A stretch of DNA of 16,027 bases from JBGTBQ01 sp041749275 (GCA_041749275.1 JBGTBQ010000040.1:1-16027), one strand, 5' to 3'; positions 1 to 6,822 are shown, counted from the first letter of the stretch. Program-made: numbers and translations. Notes: generated from the letters alone by a model not told the origin.

Positions 1-2765
1 CCGCGACCGCCGCCCATGCCGCCGAACCCGCCTCCGCCGCGACCACCACCACCGCCACCGCCGCGACCACCGCCACCTGCTCCACGGCCTCCACCCTGAC
101 CGGCTTGCGCCGTGTCGGTGTTAGCCTGCGCGCCGCCGAAGCTGAACGTCTTGCTGACGCGCAGGTTGACGTTGAAGAAGGCGGGGCCTTCACCATAGTT
201 GCGCGGGATGATGGTCTGGCCCGCCTTGGGGTTGATGTCGAAGTCGCCGAAGGGCGTCGAGCGCAAGTCGCTTGCCAGCGTCTGCGCGTCGGCGAAGGCC
301 GGGCGCTCCGTAAAGACCGTGTCGCCGTTGATGTCGCGTCCCGTCGTGATGTTGAAGGGGCGGCCCGCCGAAGCGATGACGAACGGGTTGAGCCGGACGC
401 CCCACGGCAACACGAAATTGCCGCCGACGAAGACGCGGTGGCGAATGTCGAGCGCGGAGCGACCATACTCGCCCGCGAGGTCGTAGGAGTTGGCGGGGAA
501 GGTGAACGTCCCTTCCGTGTCGCTGCTCACCTTGTTGAGCGCGTAGTTGGCGAAGAGCGTCACCTTCGGGTTGAGCCGGTTGAAGACGCCAAAGACCAAC
601 TGGTTCTGATTGAGACGGCCCGAAGATTCGTACTGGAAGATGTTGCCCTGTCCGGGGAGCGGGCGAATGATGTTGCTGTTGGCATCCCTGAGCGGCCTGC
701 CGGCGTCGTCCGTCAACGGCGCGTTGATGTTGCGCGTCCGCAGCAGGTGAAGCGTGCGCGTGCTGATGAACTGCACCGAGGTCGTGAAGCCACGCGGCAG
801 TTGACGCTCAACGGTAAATGCGCTCTGGAGCGTGTAGGGCGATTGCAGGTTGTCCGCGACGAGTTGCGTCGTCCGCGGTTGCGCGAAGGCCGCAAGCTCG
901 GCCAGCGTGGGCAAATTGGTGACACCGTTAACGGTGAAAACGGACTGGTCGAGAATCTGTCGCGCCAGATTGGCGGCTGCGGAGGTGTCCGTCGCCAGCG
1001 GCGCCACGATGATGTACTGCTGCTGGTTGACGCCGTTGAGACGGTTGGACTGAAGCGTCAGGTTCTCGCCGAAGCGGTCGTAGAAGACGCCGAAGCCGCC
1101 GCGGATGACCGTCTTGGCGGGCGTCTGGGCGGACGCTCCCGGCGACCACGCAAACGAGAGGCGCGGCGCGAAGTTGAGATTGCTGTTGATGTTCGTCTGG
1201 TTCTCGTAGCGCAACCCCGCGCTGAATGAAAAGTCAGGGCGCACGCGCCAATCGTCCTGCACGAAGAGACCGATGTCCGTCTGGCTCACGTCGGCCAAAG
1301 GGTTGCCGCCGGAGATGGAGAACTGCGTGGGCCGCGCGCCATCGAGGTCGAGAATCGTCCGACGGTACTGGTCGAGCGTGGTAAAGGTGAACGAGCCGCC
1401 GAAGTTCTGCTCCGAGCGGTCGGTGATGTTCGTGCCGCGCAGACGCGCGCCGAACTTGATGGAGTGAGCGCCGCGCGCCATCGTCGTGTAGTTCTGAAGC
1501 TCCCAACTGTCCTCTTCGTTGAACGAGAGGCCGACCTGCGCGCCGCCGCCGGTGAAGGCGTCGTTGACGCGCACCGTCGGGATGGAGTTATCGCCTACGG
1601 ACTGCGAGCGGCTGTGCTCATACTGAAAGCGCGTCTCGTTGACGATGGTCGGGCTGAGGATGGCCGTCTCGGTGAGACGGAAGTTGTGCTCCGTGGATTC
1701 GCGGTCGAAGGCGCGCGTGAGCAGCGAGAAGTCGCCGATGCCAGCGTCCTCGGTGCTGGAACGCTCGTAAGAGTAACGACCGACAAGCGTGTGGTTCTTG
1801 TTGATGGCGTAGTCGAAGCGCGGGCTAAAGGTCGTGCGCCGCTGCGGCGTCGTCACCGCCAGATTGAACGGCGTCTCGATCAGGTTCGCGTCGAGGATGC
1901 GCGCACTGATGACGGCGTTGTTGTCTATGTCGCGCTTCTCGAAATCAACGAAGAACGAAGCGCGGCCTTTGATGAGCGTCCCCGACAGGTTGCCGCCGAA
2001 CTGGCGCGACTGATACGGCGCGCGATTCGGCGCGAAGGGGTTGCGTGAGTTCAAAGCCTCGTCGTTGAAGCTGAAGAAGCCGGAGCCGCGCAGGCGGTCG
2101 GTGCCGGGCTTCGTGAGAATCTCGATGCGACCGAAACCGAGGCGGTCATACTCCGCCGCGAAGGGATTCTGATTGATGCGAATCTCGCGGATCGAGGAGC
2201 GCGGCGGCAGACGCCCGCCCGTAAAACCGTCAATGTAAATCTGCCCGCCGTTCGGCCCGGCGGAAGGGCCGGCCAGAGCTTGCAGCGCCGACGCCAGATC
2301 GTCCGGATCATCCGGCAGCGACTCGAGGTCCGCGCCGCGCAAGACGATGGCTCCCGCGTTGTTCGTAGGGTCTGTGTTCAAGGCGCCCTCGGCGGCGACC
2401 GTCACCTCTTCGGCTTCGAGCGAGACGCCGAGCTTGATGTCGAGCGCGACGCGCCCGCCCGCCGCGACCGCGACCTCGGCGTTCTCGTAGAGCGTGAAGC
2501 CGGGCGCGATGGCGCGCACCGTGTACTGGCCGGTGGCAAGACCGCCGAGCGTGTATACGCCTTCGTCGTTCGTCGTCGCGGTCTTGGCCTGTCCTTGCGC
2601 GTCGGTCGCCGTCACGGTCGCACCCACCACCGCGCCGCCGAACTCGTCCGTCACCTGCCCGCGCACAGTGCCCGCGCCCTGCTGCGCGAAAGCGGTCGAA
2701 ACCGCGAGCGCCAGCACAAGGGCGAGGGCCGAAAAATTGCCGATCAATTTATTGAATGATTGCAT
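1..2765 (-). CDS. Oar-like TonB-dependent outer-membrane receptor, 3' end missing
   Basis: This is an outer-membrane beta-barrel protein of the TonB-dependent receptor superfamily, Oar-like, and 921 codons are visible. ATG at 2765 follows GAGG at suitable spacing. Residues 1-27 form a signal peptide ending AFAQ. Residues about 34-115 form a carboxypeptidase-regulatory-like beta-sandwich (VRGQVTDEFGGAVVGATV, then YTLGGLATGQYTV). A plug-like region follows (LPDDPDDLASALQALAG, IYIDGF, REIRINQNPF, RLGFGRIEILTKPGTD). After it come many aromatic-ended barrel strands such as FVQDDWRVRPDFSFSAGLRY and IRGGFGVFYDRFGENL. The last visible part, after VSKTFSFGG, is a Gly/Arg-rich tract of about 30 residues. 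The final barrel strands and stop lie beyond base 1. Family members are thought to import large ligands or serve in adhesion; the substrate here is unknown. It lies downstream of an ECF sigma module on the same strand, with a palindromic element between. No frameshift was seen over the 921 codons. Confidence 0.93.
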   Translation of the reverse strand, partial: MQSFNKLIGNFSALALVLALAVSTAFAQQGAGTVRGQVTDEFGGAVVGATVTATDAQGQAKTATTNDEGVYTLGGLATGQYTVRAIAPGFTLYENAEVAVAAGGRVALDIKLGVSLEAEEVTVAAEGALNTDPTNNAGAIVLRGADLESLPDDPDDLASALQALAGPSAGPNGGQIYIDGFTGGRLPPRSSIREIRINQNPFAAEYDRLGFGRIEILTKPGTDRLRGSGFFSFNDEALNSRNPFAPNRAPYQSRQFGGNLSGTLIKGRASFFVDFEKRDIDNNAVISARILDANLIETPFNLAVTTPQRRTTFSPRFDYAINKNHTLVGRYSYERSSTEDAGIGDFSLLTRAFDRESTEHNFRLTETAILSPTIVNETRFQYEHSRSQSVGDNSIPTVRVNDAFTGGGAQVGLSFNEEDSWELQNYTTMARGAHSIKFGARLRGTNITDRSEQNFGGSFTFTTLDQYRRTILDLDGARPTQFSISGGNPLADVSQTDIGLFVQDDWRVRPDFSFSAGLRYENQTNINSNLNFAPRLSFAWSPGASAQTPAKTVIRGGFGVFYDRFGENLTLQSNRLNGVNQQQYIIVAPLATDTSAAANLARQILDQSVFTVNGVTNLPTLAELAAFAQPRTTQLVADNLQSPYTLQSAFTVERQLPRGFTTSVQFISTRTLHLLRTRNINAPLTDDAGRPLRDANSNIIRPLPGQGNIFQYESSGRLNQNQLVFGVFNRLNPKVTLFANYALNKVSSDTEGTFTFPANSYDLAGEYGRSALDIRHRVFVGGNFVLPWGVRLNPFVIASAGRPFNITTGRDINGDTVFTERPAFADAQTLASDLRSTPFGDFDINPKAGQTIIPRNYGEGPAFFNVNLRVSKTFSFGGAQANTDTAQAGQGGGRGAGGGGRGGGGGGGRGGGGFGGMGGGR

Positions 2766-2787
2766 GATTCCTCACTGGATAATTAGG

Positions 2788-2892
2788 AGTCGGTGAGCAG
2801 GAGGCAGAAAAGACATCCGCTATTTCAAATTTGAAATTTCAAATTCTCCAATCGCTTTAACTGCCCGCTGCTTACTGCTTGCTGCCTGCTTC
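2788..2892. repeat. Palindromic intergenic element, copy A (about 105 bp)
   Basis: The core is AT-rich, with an 18-bp perfect palindrome at 2828-2845 (aatttgaaatttcaaatt). The flanks are rich in GCAG/CTGC units, GAGCAGGAGGCAGA on the left and TGCTTACTGCTTGCTGCCTG on the right. A second copy with the same order of parts is at 5289-5396: AGTCGG, GGCAGA, AT-rich core, AATCGCTTT, then CTGC units. The right flank covers the stop codon of the Spy-like gene (2872-2874), so the last residues of that protein come from the element. It may end transcription or lower read-through into the receptor gene. Confidence 0.7.
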
Positions 2893-3282
2893 TTTCTCTT
2901 TTCGTTTCTGATCGCGCCGCGCCATCATTTCATCGAAGCGCGTCTCCTGTTCGGGCGTGAGCGTCTCGCGCATGCGCGCGCGCGCCTTTTGCCGGATGGC
3001 GTCGAAGCGCGGGCGCATCTCGCCGTGGAGCGCGCGAAACTCTTCGCGCGTCTCGTCGAGGATGGCGCGCACCTTCACCGACTGTTCGTCGCTCAGGTTC
3101 AACTCGCGCCGCGCCTCTTCAAAAATCTTCTCGTGCTTGCGTCCGCGTTCGCCGCGCCGTCCCGTCTCGCCGGCGCGCGTGCGGTAGAGACCATCGAGCG
3201 CCGCGCCCATCACGCAGCCGATCACAAAGATGCCCGCGAGGACGAGCCAAATCTTCAGACGTGTCTTGCCGTGTAATGTCAT
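2872..3282 (-). CDS. Spy/CpxP-like membrane-anchored periplasmic protein (heavy-metal sensor/CnrX-like)
   Basis: 136 aa. One hydrophobic segment at about residues 9-30 (IWLVLAGIFVIGCVMGAALD) is followed by a highly charged, helical periplasmic part. Two LTxxQ-type motifs typical of the Spy/CpxP/CnrX fold are present: LNLSDEQ (61-67) and LTPEQE (108-113). Helices between them carry a regular Arg/Glu pattern (VRAILDETREEF, RPRFDAIRQKARARM). Family members are four-helix periplasmic chaperones or sensors of misfolded protein or metals. The ATG overlaps the stop of the upstream TM protein by ATGA, so the two are translationally coupled. Downstream of an ECF sigma factor, this resembles CnrX, the sensor of CnrYXH. 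It is not rich in His or Met, so metal sensing is not shown. The last residues (GSKQ) are encoded by a palindromic repeat. Confidence 0.82.
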   Translation of the reverse strand: MTLHGKTRLKIWLVLAGIFVIGCVMGAALDGLYRTRAGETGRRGERGRKHEKIFEEARRELNLSDEQSVKVRAILDETREEFRALHGEMRPRFDAIRQKARARMRETLTPEQETRFDEMMARRDQKRKEKEAGSKQ

Positions 3283-3713
3283 CGCTCGGTCCTCCTCCGC
3301 TCATTCTCTCCAACGATGGTCGAGAGCACCTCGTCTGAGGTGAGCGCGTCGGTGTCGTCGAAGTAGACGCCCTCGACGGCGGATTCCGAAGTCGCCAGTA
3401 GCGCCTCGTCCGTGAAGATGCCATTGGGGAAGGTGTCGCCGTTGCCCGCGAAGAAGAACACGCCGACGGCGAGAGCCGCCGCGAGACTCATCGCCGGAAC
3501 CGCGCGCCAAGCGATGCCGAAGATCGCCAGCCAATCGCCGGACTCTTCCTTCGACCGTCGCGCCTCAATGCGCGCGCGCAGCCGGGCGGCGAGAAACGGC
3601 GCGGAGGCGATTGCTTCCACCTCTTCGTCCTCCAGCGCCGCGCCACGCACAAACGCCCGGCCCAGCCGGTCGAGTCGCTCGTCAGATATTTTTCCGTCTC
3701 GTTTTTGGAACAT
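3279..3713 (-). CDS. Single-pass membrane protein, candidate anti-sigma factor
   Basis: 144 aa, with no family recognised by sequence. The N-terminal 60 residues are charged and presumably cytoplasmic (DERLDRLGRAFVRGA, then ARLRARIEARRSKEES). One membrane span lies at about 61-90 (AVPAMSLAAALAVGVFFFAG). The C-terminal 50 residues are acidic and presumably periplasmic (YFDDTDALTSDEVLSTIVGE). No zinc-binding HxxxCxxC anti-sigma motif is present. It sits between an ECF sigma gene (215 bp upstream, same strand) and a Spy/CpxP-like gene with which it overlaps by 4 bp. That position, size and topology match anti-sigma factors such as CnrY, hence the inference. ATG at 3713 is preceded only by a weak AAGG. 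It could also be a general envelope protein. Confidence 0.72.
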   Translation of the reverse strand: MFQKRDGKISDERLDRLGRAFVRGAALEDEEVEAIASAPFLAARLRARIEARRSKEESGDWLAIFGIAWRAVPAMSLAAALAVGVFFFAGNGDTFPNGIFTDEALLATSESAVEGVYFDDTDALTSDEVLSTIVGENERRRTER

Positions 3714-3786
3714 AAGAGCCTTAAATTCTAAAGGGATTAGGCTTTACTAAGGATAAAGACGCCAGAAGCAGCCGGGCGGTTACAAA

Positions 3787-3928
3787 AAAATGGCGGAAGG
3801 GCGGAGGGAAGTCCGAGGTCGGAAGGATGAAAGTCATGCTGGTATGGCATCAACCGCCCTTTCCGCATTCTGCGTGCTGCCTTTCGGCAGCGCCCTCTCT
3901 CACGGTCACGCCTTCCGCCCTCATTGCT
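3787..3928. repeat. Inverted-repeat spacer between ECF sigma gene and TM gene
   Basis: GGCGGAAGG near 3792 reappears inverted in CCTTCCGCC near 3911. Between them is a small hairpin, GCTGCC-TTTC-GGCAGC (3876-3891). The arms are imperfect and there is no clear U-tract, so a terminator is only possible. If the hairpin acts on the minus transcript, it would set sigma-factor and downstream expression apart. Confidence 0.35.
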
Positions 3929-4558
3929 CTAAACGAACTTTTTGAGCAGGCGGCGCAGATGCGCGCGCGAGCGGTGGGCGCGCACCTTGACCTTCGAGAT
4001 GGACCAGCCCAGCACCTCCGCGATCTCGGCCACGGACATGCCCTCCGCGTCGAGCAAAGTCAGCAGCAGCCGCTCCTCCGGGACGAGGCGCGCGAGCAGT
4101 TTGTCCGCCAGATCACGATTGACGGCGGTGGCTTCAATGTCGCTCGCCGGCCCCTCGGCGCGAAGCTGCGTTTCGAACCAGTCGCGTTCGTCGGTCGTGA
4201 CCTCCGACAGCGAGCTTTCCGCGCGGCGGCGCGTGCGGCGCAGTTCGTCGTAACAGGCGTTCACGGCGATGCGCGTGAGCCACGCGGCAAAGGACTGCTC
4301 GCGCCGCCCGGTGAAGTCGGGCAGCGCGAAGTAGGCTTTGGTGAAACTTTCCTGAAGCACATCCTCGACCTGCTCCCGCGTGCGAAAGAAGCGCCCGGCG
4401 ACGCGCGCGACGCGGCGCTTGTGGCGCTCGAACAAGACCTCGAACGCCACGTCGTCGCCCGCGCGGACGGCGGAAACGAGCGCCTCATCAGTCTTCTCGT
4501 CTCCGGCGCCGGACGGCGTCGTCTCGACTGCGATCTCTCTTTCGTCAAAATCGGACAT
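3929..4558 (-). CDS. ECF-type RNA polymerase sigma-70 factor
   Basis: 209 aa with the two-domain layout of group 4 (ECF) sigma factors. Region 2 lies at about 38-110: FEVLFERHKRRVARVAGRFF, EQVEDVLQESFTKAYFALP, then AWLTRIAVNACYDELRRTRRR. Region 4 lies at about 145-205: LLARLVPEERLLLTLLDAEG, then the helix-turn-helix MSVAEIAEVLGWSISKVKVR and the basic RAHRSRAHLRRLLKK. An acidic N-terminal tail of about 25 residues precedes region 2. The protein directs core polymerase to a small regulon, probably envelope-related given the TM protein and Spy/CpxP-like gene downstream on the same strand. The start at 4558 lacks a strong Shine-Dalgarno, but upstream codons show no family similarity. The closest ECF subgroup cannot be named from sequence alone. 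Confidence 0.95.
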   Translation of the reverse strand: MSDFDEREIAVETTPSGAGDEKTDEALVSAVRAGDDVAFEVLFERHKRRVARVAGRFFRTREQVEDVLQESFTKAYFALPDFTGRREQSFAAWLTRIAVNACYDELRRTRRRAESSLSEVTTDERDWFETQLRAEGPASDIEATAVNRDLADKLLARLVPEERLLLTLLDAEGMSVAEIAEVLGWSISKVKVRAHRSRAHLRRLLKKFV

Positions 4559-4775
4559 GCGTAGCGGGCGGCGCAGTGCCGTTGTAAACGAGGCCGAGTC
4601 GCGTCACTCGAAAGCGTGCGCGAGTCTTGGCGGAAAAAAGTGTGGAAGTGCGGGACAAGGGTAGCAGAGTTGTTGATGCTGTTTGAAGCGAAATCATCAG
4701 AGGGCGTGCGCCAGCCAAACTTTGATGAGCGTCGGACGCGAGGCGGATGCCGCGGCGGAGAAGACGAAAGGCACA

Positions 4776-4818
4776 CAGAGGCCACGGAGAAGACGAATAG
4801 TTTGCTCCGTGGCCTCTG
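4776..4818. repeat. 14-bp perfect inverted repeat with 15-nt loop
   Basis: CAGAGGCCACGGAG at 4776-4789 is exactly complementary to CTCCGTGGCCTCTG at 4805-4818. The left arm overlaps a direct repeat of CGGAGAAGACGAA (4756-4768 and 4785-4797). The words CACAGAG/GCCACGGAG resemble the CACAAAGACACAGAG at 7876-7890, so this may be one copy of a dispersed repeat. It has no adjacent U-tract and sits far from either gene end, so a terminator role is not obvious. Confidence 0.7.
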
Positions 4819-4969
4819 CTTTGAAATGAACTCGCCCCACGCTCAACCGGCGGGCAGAGCCACTTCACGCGCACTTTCCGCCGCGTGACCGGGATGACGC
4901 CGGGTGACTTCCGGCGGACGCTGTCAACGCGGGCATAAAGTGGCGCGGCGAGAGTTATGAAAATGGCTA

Positions 4970-4998
4970 TTGCAAAATCACGCGCGGGCGGCTAGATT
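4970..4998 (+). promoter_or_regulatory. Candidate sigma-70 promoter for the LysW-like gene
   Basis: TTGCAA (4970-4975) and TAGATT (4993-4998) are separated by exactly 17 bp; each box matches the consensus at 4 of 6. It lies about 100 bp upstream of the GTG start. Confidence 0.35.
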
Positions 4999-5081
4999 GT
5001 CGCCAGATATTCACGAATCATTTGCAGGCGGATGGCGCACACTTATGGGATAAGGGTGCGCCTCCACGCCGCTCACACGCT

Positions 5082-5086
5082 GGAGG
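5082..5086 (+). promoter_or_regulatory. Ribosome binding site deciding a GTG start
   Basis: GGAGG ends 9 nt before GTG at 5096. No ATG with comparable spacing exists, and the zinc-ribbon motif starts five codons later, which fixes this start. Confidence 0.75.
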
Positions 5087-5095
5087 AGAAGGAAA

Positions 5096-5287
5096 GTGCC
5101 TATCGCAGCATGCCCTGAGTGCGAAGCCGAAGTTCACGTGGATACGGACGCCGACAAAGGCGATACCGTCACGTGCGAAGATTGCGGAACCGGTCTTGAG
5201 ATCGTCGGACTCGACCCCATCGAACTCGATATCGTCGAAGAAGACCTCGACGACGATGACCTCGGGGACGACGACGAAGATTACTAA
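5096..5287 (+). CDS. LysW-like zinc-ribbon mini-protein with polyacidic tail
   Basis: 63 aa. Two CxxC pairs (CPEC at 6-9, CEDC at 27-30) spaced as in the LysW/ArgW family, followed by LEIVGLDPIELDI, which matches the conserved part of LysW. In LysW the protein carries alpha-aminoadipate or glutamate on a C-terminal Glu in the EDWGE tail, while LysX and partners act on it. Here the tail is acidic (EEDLDDDDLGDDDEDY) and ends in Tyr, so the canonical acceptor Glu is missing. No lysX, argX or lysZ-like gene is near. It is therefore probably a LysW-fold protein with another role, such as protein-protein or metal binding; amino-carrier function is not supported. The acidic surface may mimic a carrier or a nucleic acid, which is speculation. 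The downstream gene is convergent. Confidence 0.8.
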   Translation: MPIAACPECEAEVHVDTDADKGDTVTCEDCGTGLEIVGLDPIELDIVEEDLDDDDLGDDDEDY

Positions 5288-5288
5288 C

Positions 5289-5396
5289 AGTCGGCGGACG
5301 GCAGACAGTGAAGTGGTTACGGATTTCAAAATTTGAGCTTTCAAATCTCAAACCCGGAATCGCTTTTGATTGCCTGCTACCTACCGTCTGCTGCTT
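5289..5396. repeat. Palindromic intergenic element, copy B (about 108 bp)
   Basis: Same order of parts as the element at 2788-2892: AGTCGG and GGCAGA on the left, AT-rich core TTTCAAAATTTGAG with CTTTCAAATCTCAAA, AATCGCTTTTGATTG, then TGCCTGCTACCTACCGTCTG. The outer flanks are partly complementary to each other. It fills the gap between two convergent genes and covers the VWFA stop codon (5377-5379), so the end of that protein (AADGR) comes from it. It could act as a bidirectional transcript end. Confidence 0.7.
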
Positions 5397-6447
5397 TATA
5401 CACGGTGCGATTCTGGCGCACGTTGAGGCCGCGCGGGGCTTCGACGCGGATGGTGTGGATGCGCCCATCGCGCCTTTTTTCTTCCGGGGGGTAGTAGGCG
5501 AGCACGTAGGTTGAGGAGACTTCCTCGGCCAGCGATTTGAAGAGTGGGTCGTAATCTTTTTCGTAGGCGTAAACGCCCGTGCCGCCGGTCTTGTCCACCA
5601 GCCCGCTCACGTCGAGCGGCGTCGGCAGCGGCGCGCGAGCCGACGCCGTGGGTGCGAGCAGACGTGAGTAAGAGGGAAGCGTCACGGTGTAGACGCTCAC
5701 CTCGGCGGCGTTGGCGCGCTCGATGACGGTCGCGGGCGAGACCGTATCGCCGACCGGGAAGCCGTCGGTGATGACGACCACGGCGCGCTTCATCAGACGA
5801 CGCTCGCGCGTGCGCGGCGCTTGGCGGACGAGCAGCCGGATGGCGTCGTCAACTGCGTCGTAAGTGTGTGTGGAGAGTCCGCTCGCGTCGCGCGCAAGAC
5901 GTTCCAAAGAGCGTGTCAGCTTGCGCGCGTCGCTGGTGAAACTCTGGTGCACTTTGGCGTCCATGCCGAAGCTCATCAAGGCGAAGGCGGCGGGCCGCCC
6001 GGCGAGCCGGTCGGAGAAAGCCATCATCGCCCCGCGAAGCCGCAGGATTTCCTCCGAGGTCATGCTGCCGGAAACGTCCACGGCGAAGACGACCGCGACA
6101 GGCCGCTCCGCGCCGCCGCGCCGCTCGACGTTGATGAAGGCGACCTCGCGCTGTTCGCCGTCTTCGTAGAGCTTGAAATCCTCAGCGCGCAGTCCACGCA
6201 CGGGCCGCCCCTCCGTGTCCGTCACCATCACGTCAACGAGCACGAGGTCGGTGTCAATCCTGAGCACATCATCGTCGTCAACTAACTCGCCGGTGGATGC
6301 GCCACGCCGGGGTTCCGGTGGCGCGTCCGCATGTTGCGCGAGAATCGTCTGAGCCATGAACGCAGAGATGGTCGCGCAACAGATGATGACGAAGACGAAG
6401 CGTAGAGCGGGGTGCTTCCGGAATGTCAGCGAAAAAGAGTTCAACAT
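5377..6447 (-). CDS. Secreted VWFA-domain protein, acidobacterial VWFA-related type
   Basis: 356 aa. N-terminal signal or anchor at about 15-38 (FVFVIICCATISAFMAQTIL, then AQHA). A short beta region at 63-108 (LVLVDVMVTDTEGRPVRGL, EDFKLYEDGEQREV) is the usual lead-in of this group. The VWFA domain spans about 115-315 with MIDAS residues DVSGS (D124, S126, S128), a Thr near 193-195 and D228 in VVVITDGFP. The end, STYVLAYYPPEEKRRDGRIH, is the conserved closing strand of the acidobacterial VWFA-related family, which is abundant in these genomes and has no fixed function; metal-dependent protein binding at the cell surface is expected. No Shine-Dalgarno precedes the ATG, but a perfect TATAAT lies about 50 bp upstream. 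The last residues come from a repeat element. It stands alone, convergent with the LysW-like gene. Confidence 0.92.
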   Translation of the reverse strand: MLNSFSLTFRKHPALRFVFVIICCATISAFMAQTILAQHADAPPEPRRGASTGELVDDDDVLRIDTDLVLVDVMVTDTEGRPVRGLRAEDFKLYEDGEQREVAFINVERRGGAERPVAVVFAVDVSGSMTSEEILRLRGAMMAFSDRLAGRPAAFALMSFGMDAKVHQSFTSDARKLTRSLERLARDASGLSTHTYDAVDDAIRLLVRQAPRTRERRLMKRAVVVITDGFPVGDTVSPATVIERANAAEVSVYTVTLPSYSRLLAPTASARAPLPTPLDVSGLVDKTGGTGVYAYEKDYDPLFKSLAEEVSSTYVLAYYPPEEKRRDGRIHTIRVEAPRGLNVRQNRTVYKAADGR

Positions 6448-6496
6448 AAAGCTTTTGGAGGAGACCGAAAACTTCCTCAGTTCGGGCGATGGTCGG

Positions 6497-6525
6497 ATTA
6501 TACGAACTCGGGGGCGGTCACGCCA
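6497..6525 (-). promoter_or_regulatory. Candidate sigma-70 promoter for the VWFA gene
   Basis: On the minus strand TATAAT (6502 down to 6497) is a perfect -10 box. The -35 position at 17 bp (TGGCGT, 6525-6520) is weak. The leader would be about 43 nt. Confidence 0.45.
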
Positions 6526-6600
6526 GAGTGCTGGAGGCCGACGGCAGGCGTAGGAGGCACGTGGCGGGAGGCCGACGACAGGAGGCCGGGCAGAGATGTG

Positions 6601-6685
6601 TCATTGGTCAGGTGAAATCTCCCATCTCAAATGACCAATGTTAAAAGGTAAATGAGACATGAGAAATGTTGAATGGTAAATCTCG
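6601..6685. repeat. CATTGGT-type palindrome and AATGGTAAAT short repeats
   Basis: CATTGGTCA (6602-6610) is exactly inverted as TGACCAATG (6632-6640). It is followed by two related 20-mers, each starting AATGTT and containing GGTAAAT (6637-6656 and about 6666-6685), joined by GAGACATGAG. Such low-complexity words are found scattered between genes in several environmental phyla. No protein is encoded. Confidence 0.6.
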
Positions 6686-6776
6686 GAAGTCTTTCCTGCC
6701 TTCCGCCTCCAACACTGACGGGCAACGGGGAGCGTTGCATCGAACATCAATCGTGTTGCGGGTGCGTTTCAAAAGT

Positions 6777-6822
6777 GGGTCAGTTCGGGGTTGCATGACT
6801 TTTGCCCTGCTCAAACTGACCC
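6777..6822. repeat. GGGTCAGTT/AACTGACCC inverted repeat
   Basis: GGGTCAGTT at 6777-6785 pairs with AACTGACCC at 6814-6822, extendable by a G-T and a G-C pair outward, with a 28-nt loop. It lies about 25-70 bp upstream of the -35 region of the plus-strand gene, where an operator or the end of an older transcript could sit; which is unknown. Confidence 0.5.

Larger units (their letters stand above)
4559..5095. other. Divergent intergenic region between ECF sigma gene and LysW-like gene
   Basis: This 537-bp stretch holds the 5' regions of both flanking genes. Seen in it: a 14-bp perfect inverted repeat (4776-4818), a 13-bp direct repeat (4756-4768 and 4785-4797), and a plausible sigma-70 promoter toward the LysW-like gene (4970-4998). 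Open frames here have no family similarity or ribosome site and are judged non-coding. Confidence 0.6.

Noticed and set aside
1..100. Phase-variable tandem repeat at the left edge
   Set aside because: CCNCCG units are imperfect and keep the reading frame as Gly/Arg codons; length variation cannot be judged from one sequence.
105..2048. Long plus-strand open frames (105-1229 and 1464-2048)
   Set aside because: They lie opposite the TonB-dependent receptor, whose protein matches a family throughout; the plus-strand products are Arg/Val/Glu-rich noise typical of antisense frames in GC-rich DNA.
3827..4564. 245-codon plus-strand open frame
   Set aside because: Shadow of the ECF sigma gene on the other strand, which has clear region 2 and 4 motifs.
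5821..6285. 154-codon plus-strand open frame
   Set aside because: Antisense shadow of the VWFA gene; no ribosome site or family signal.
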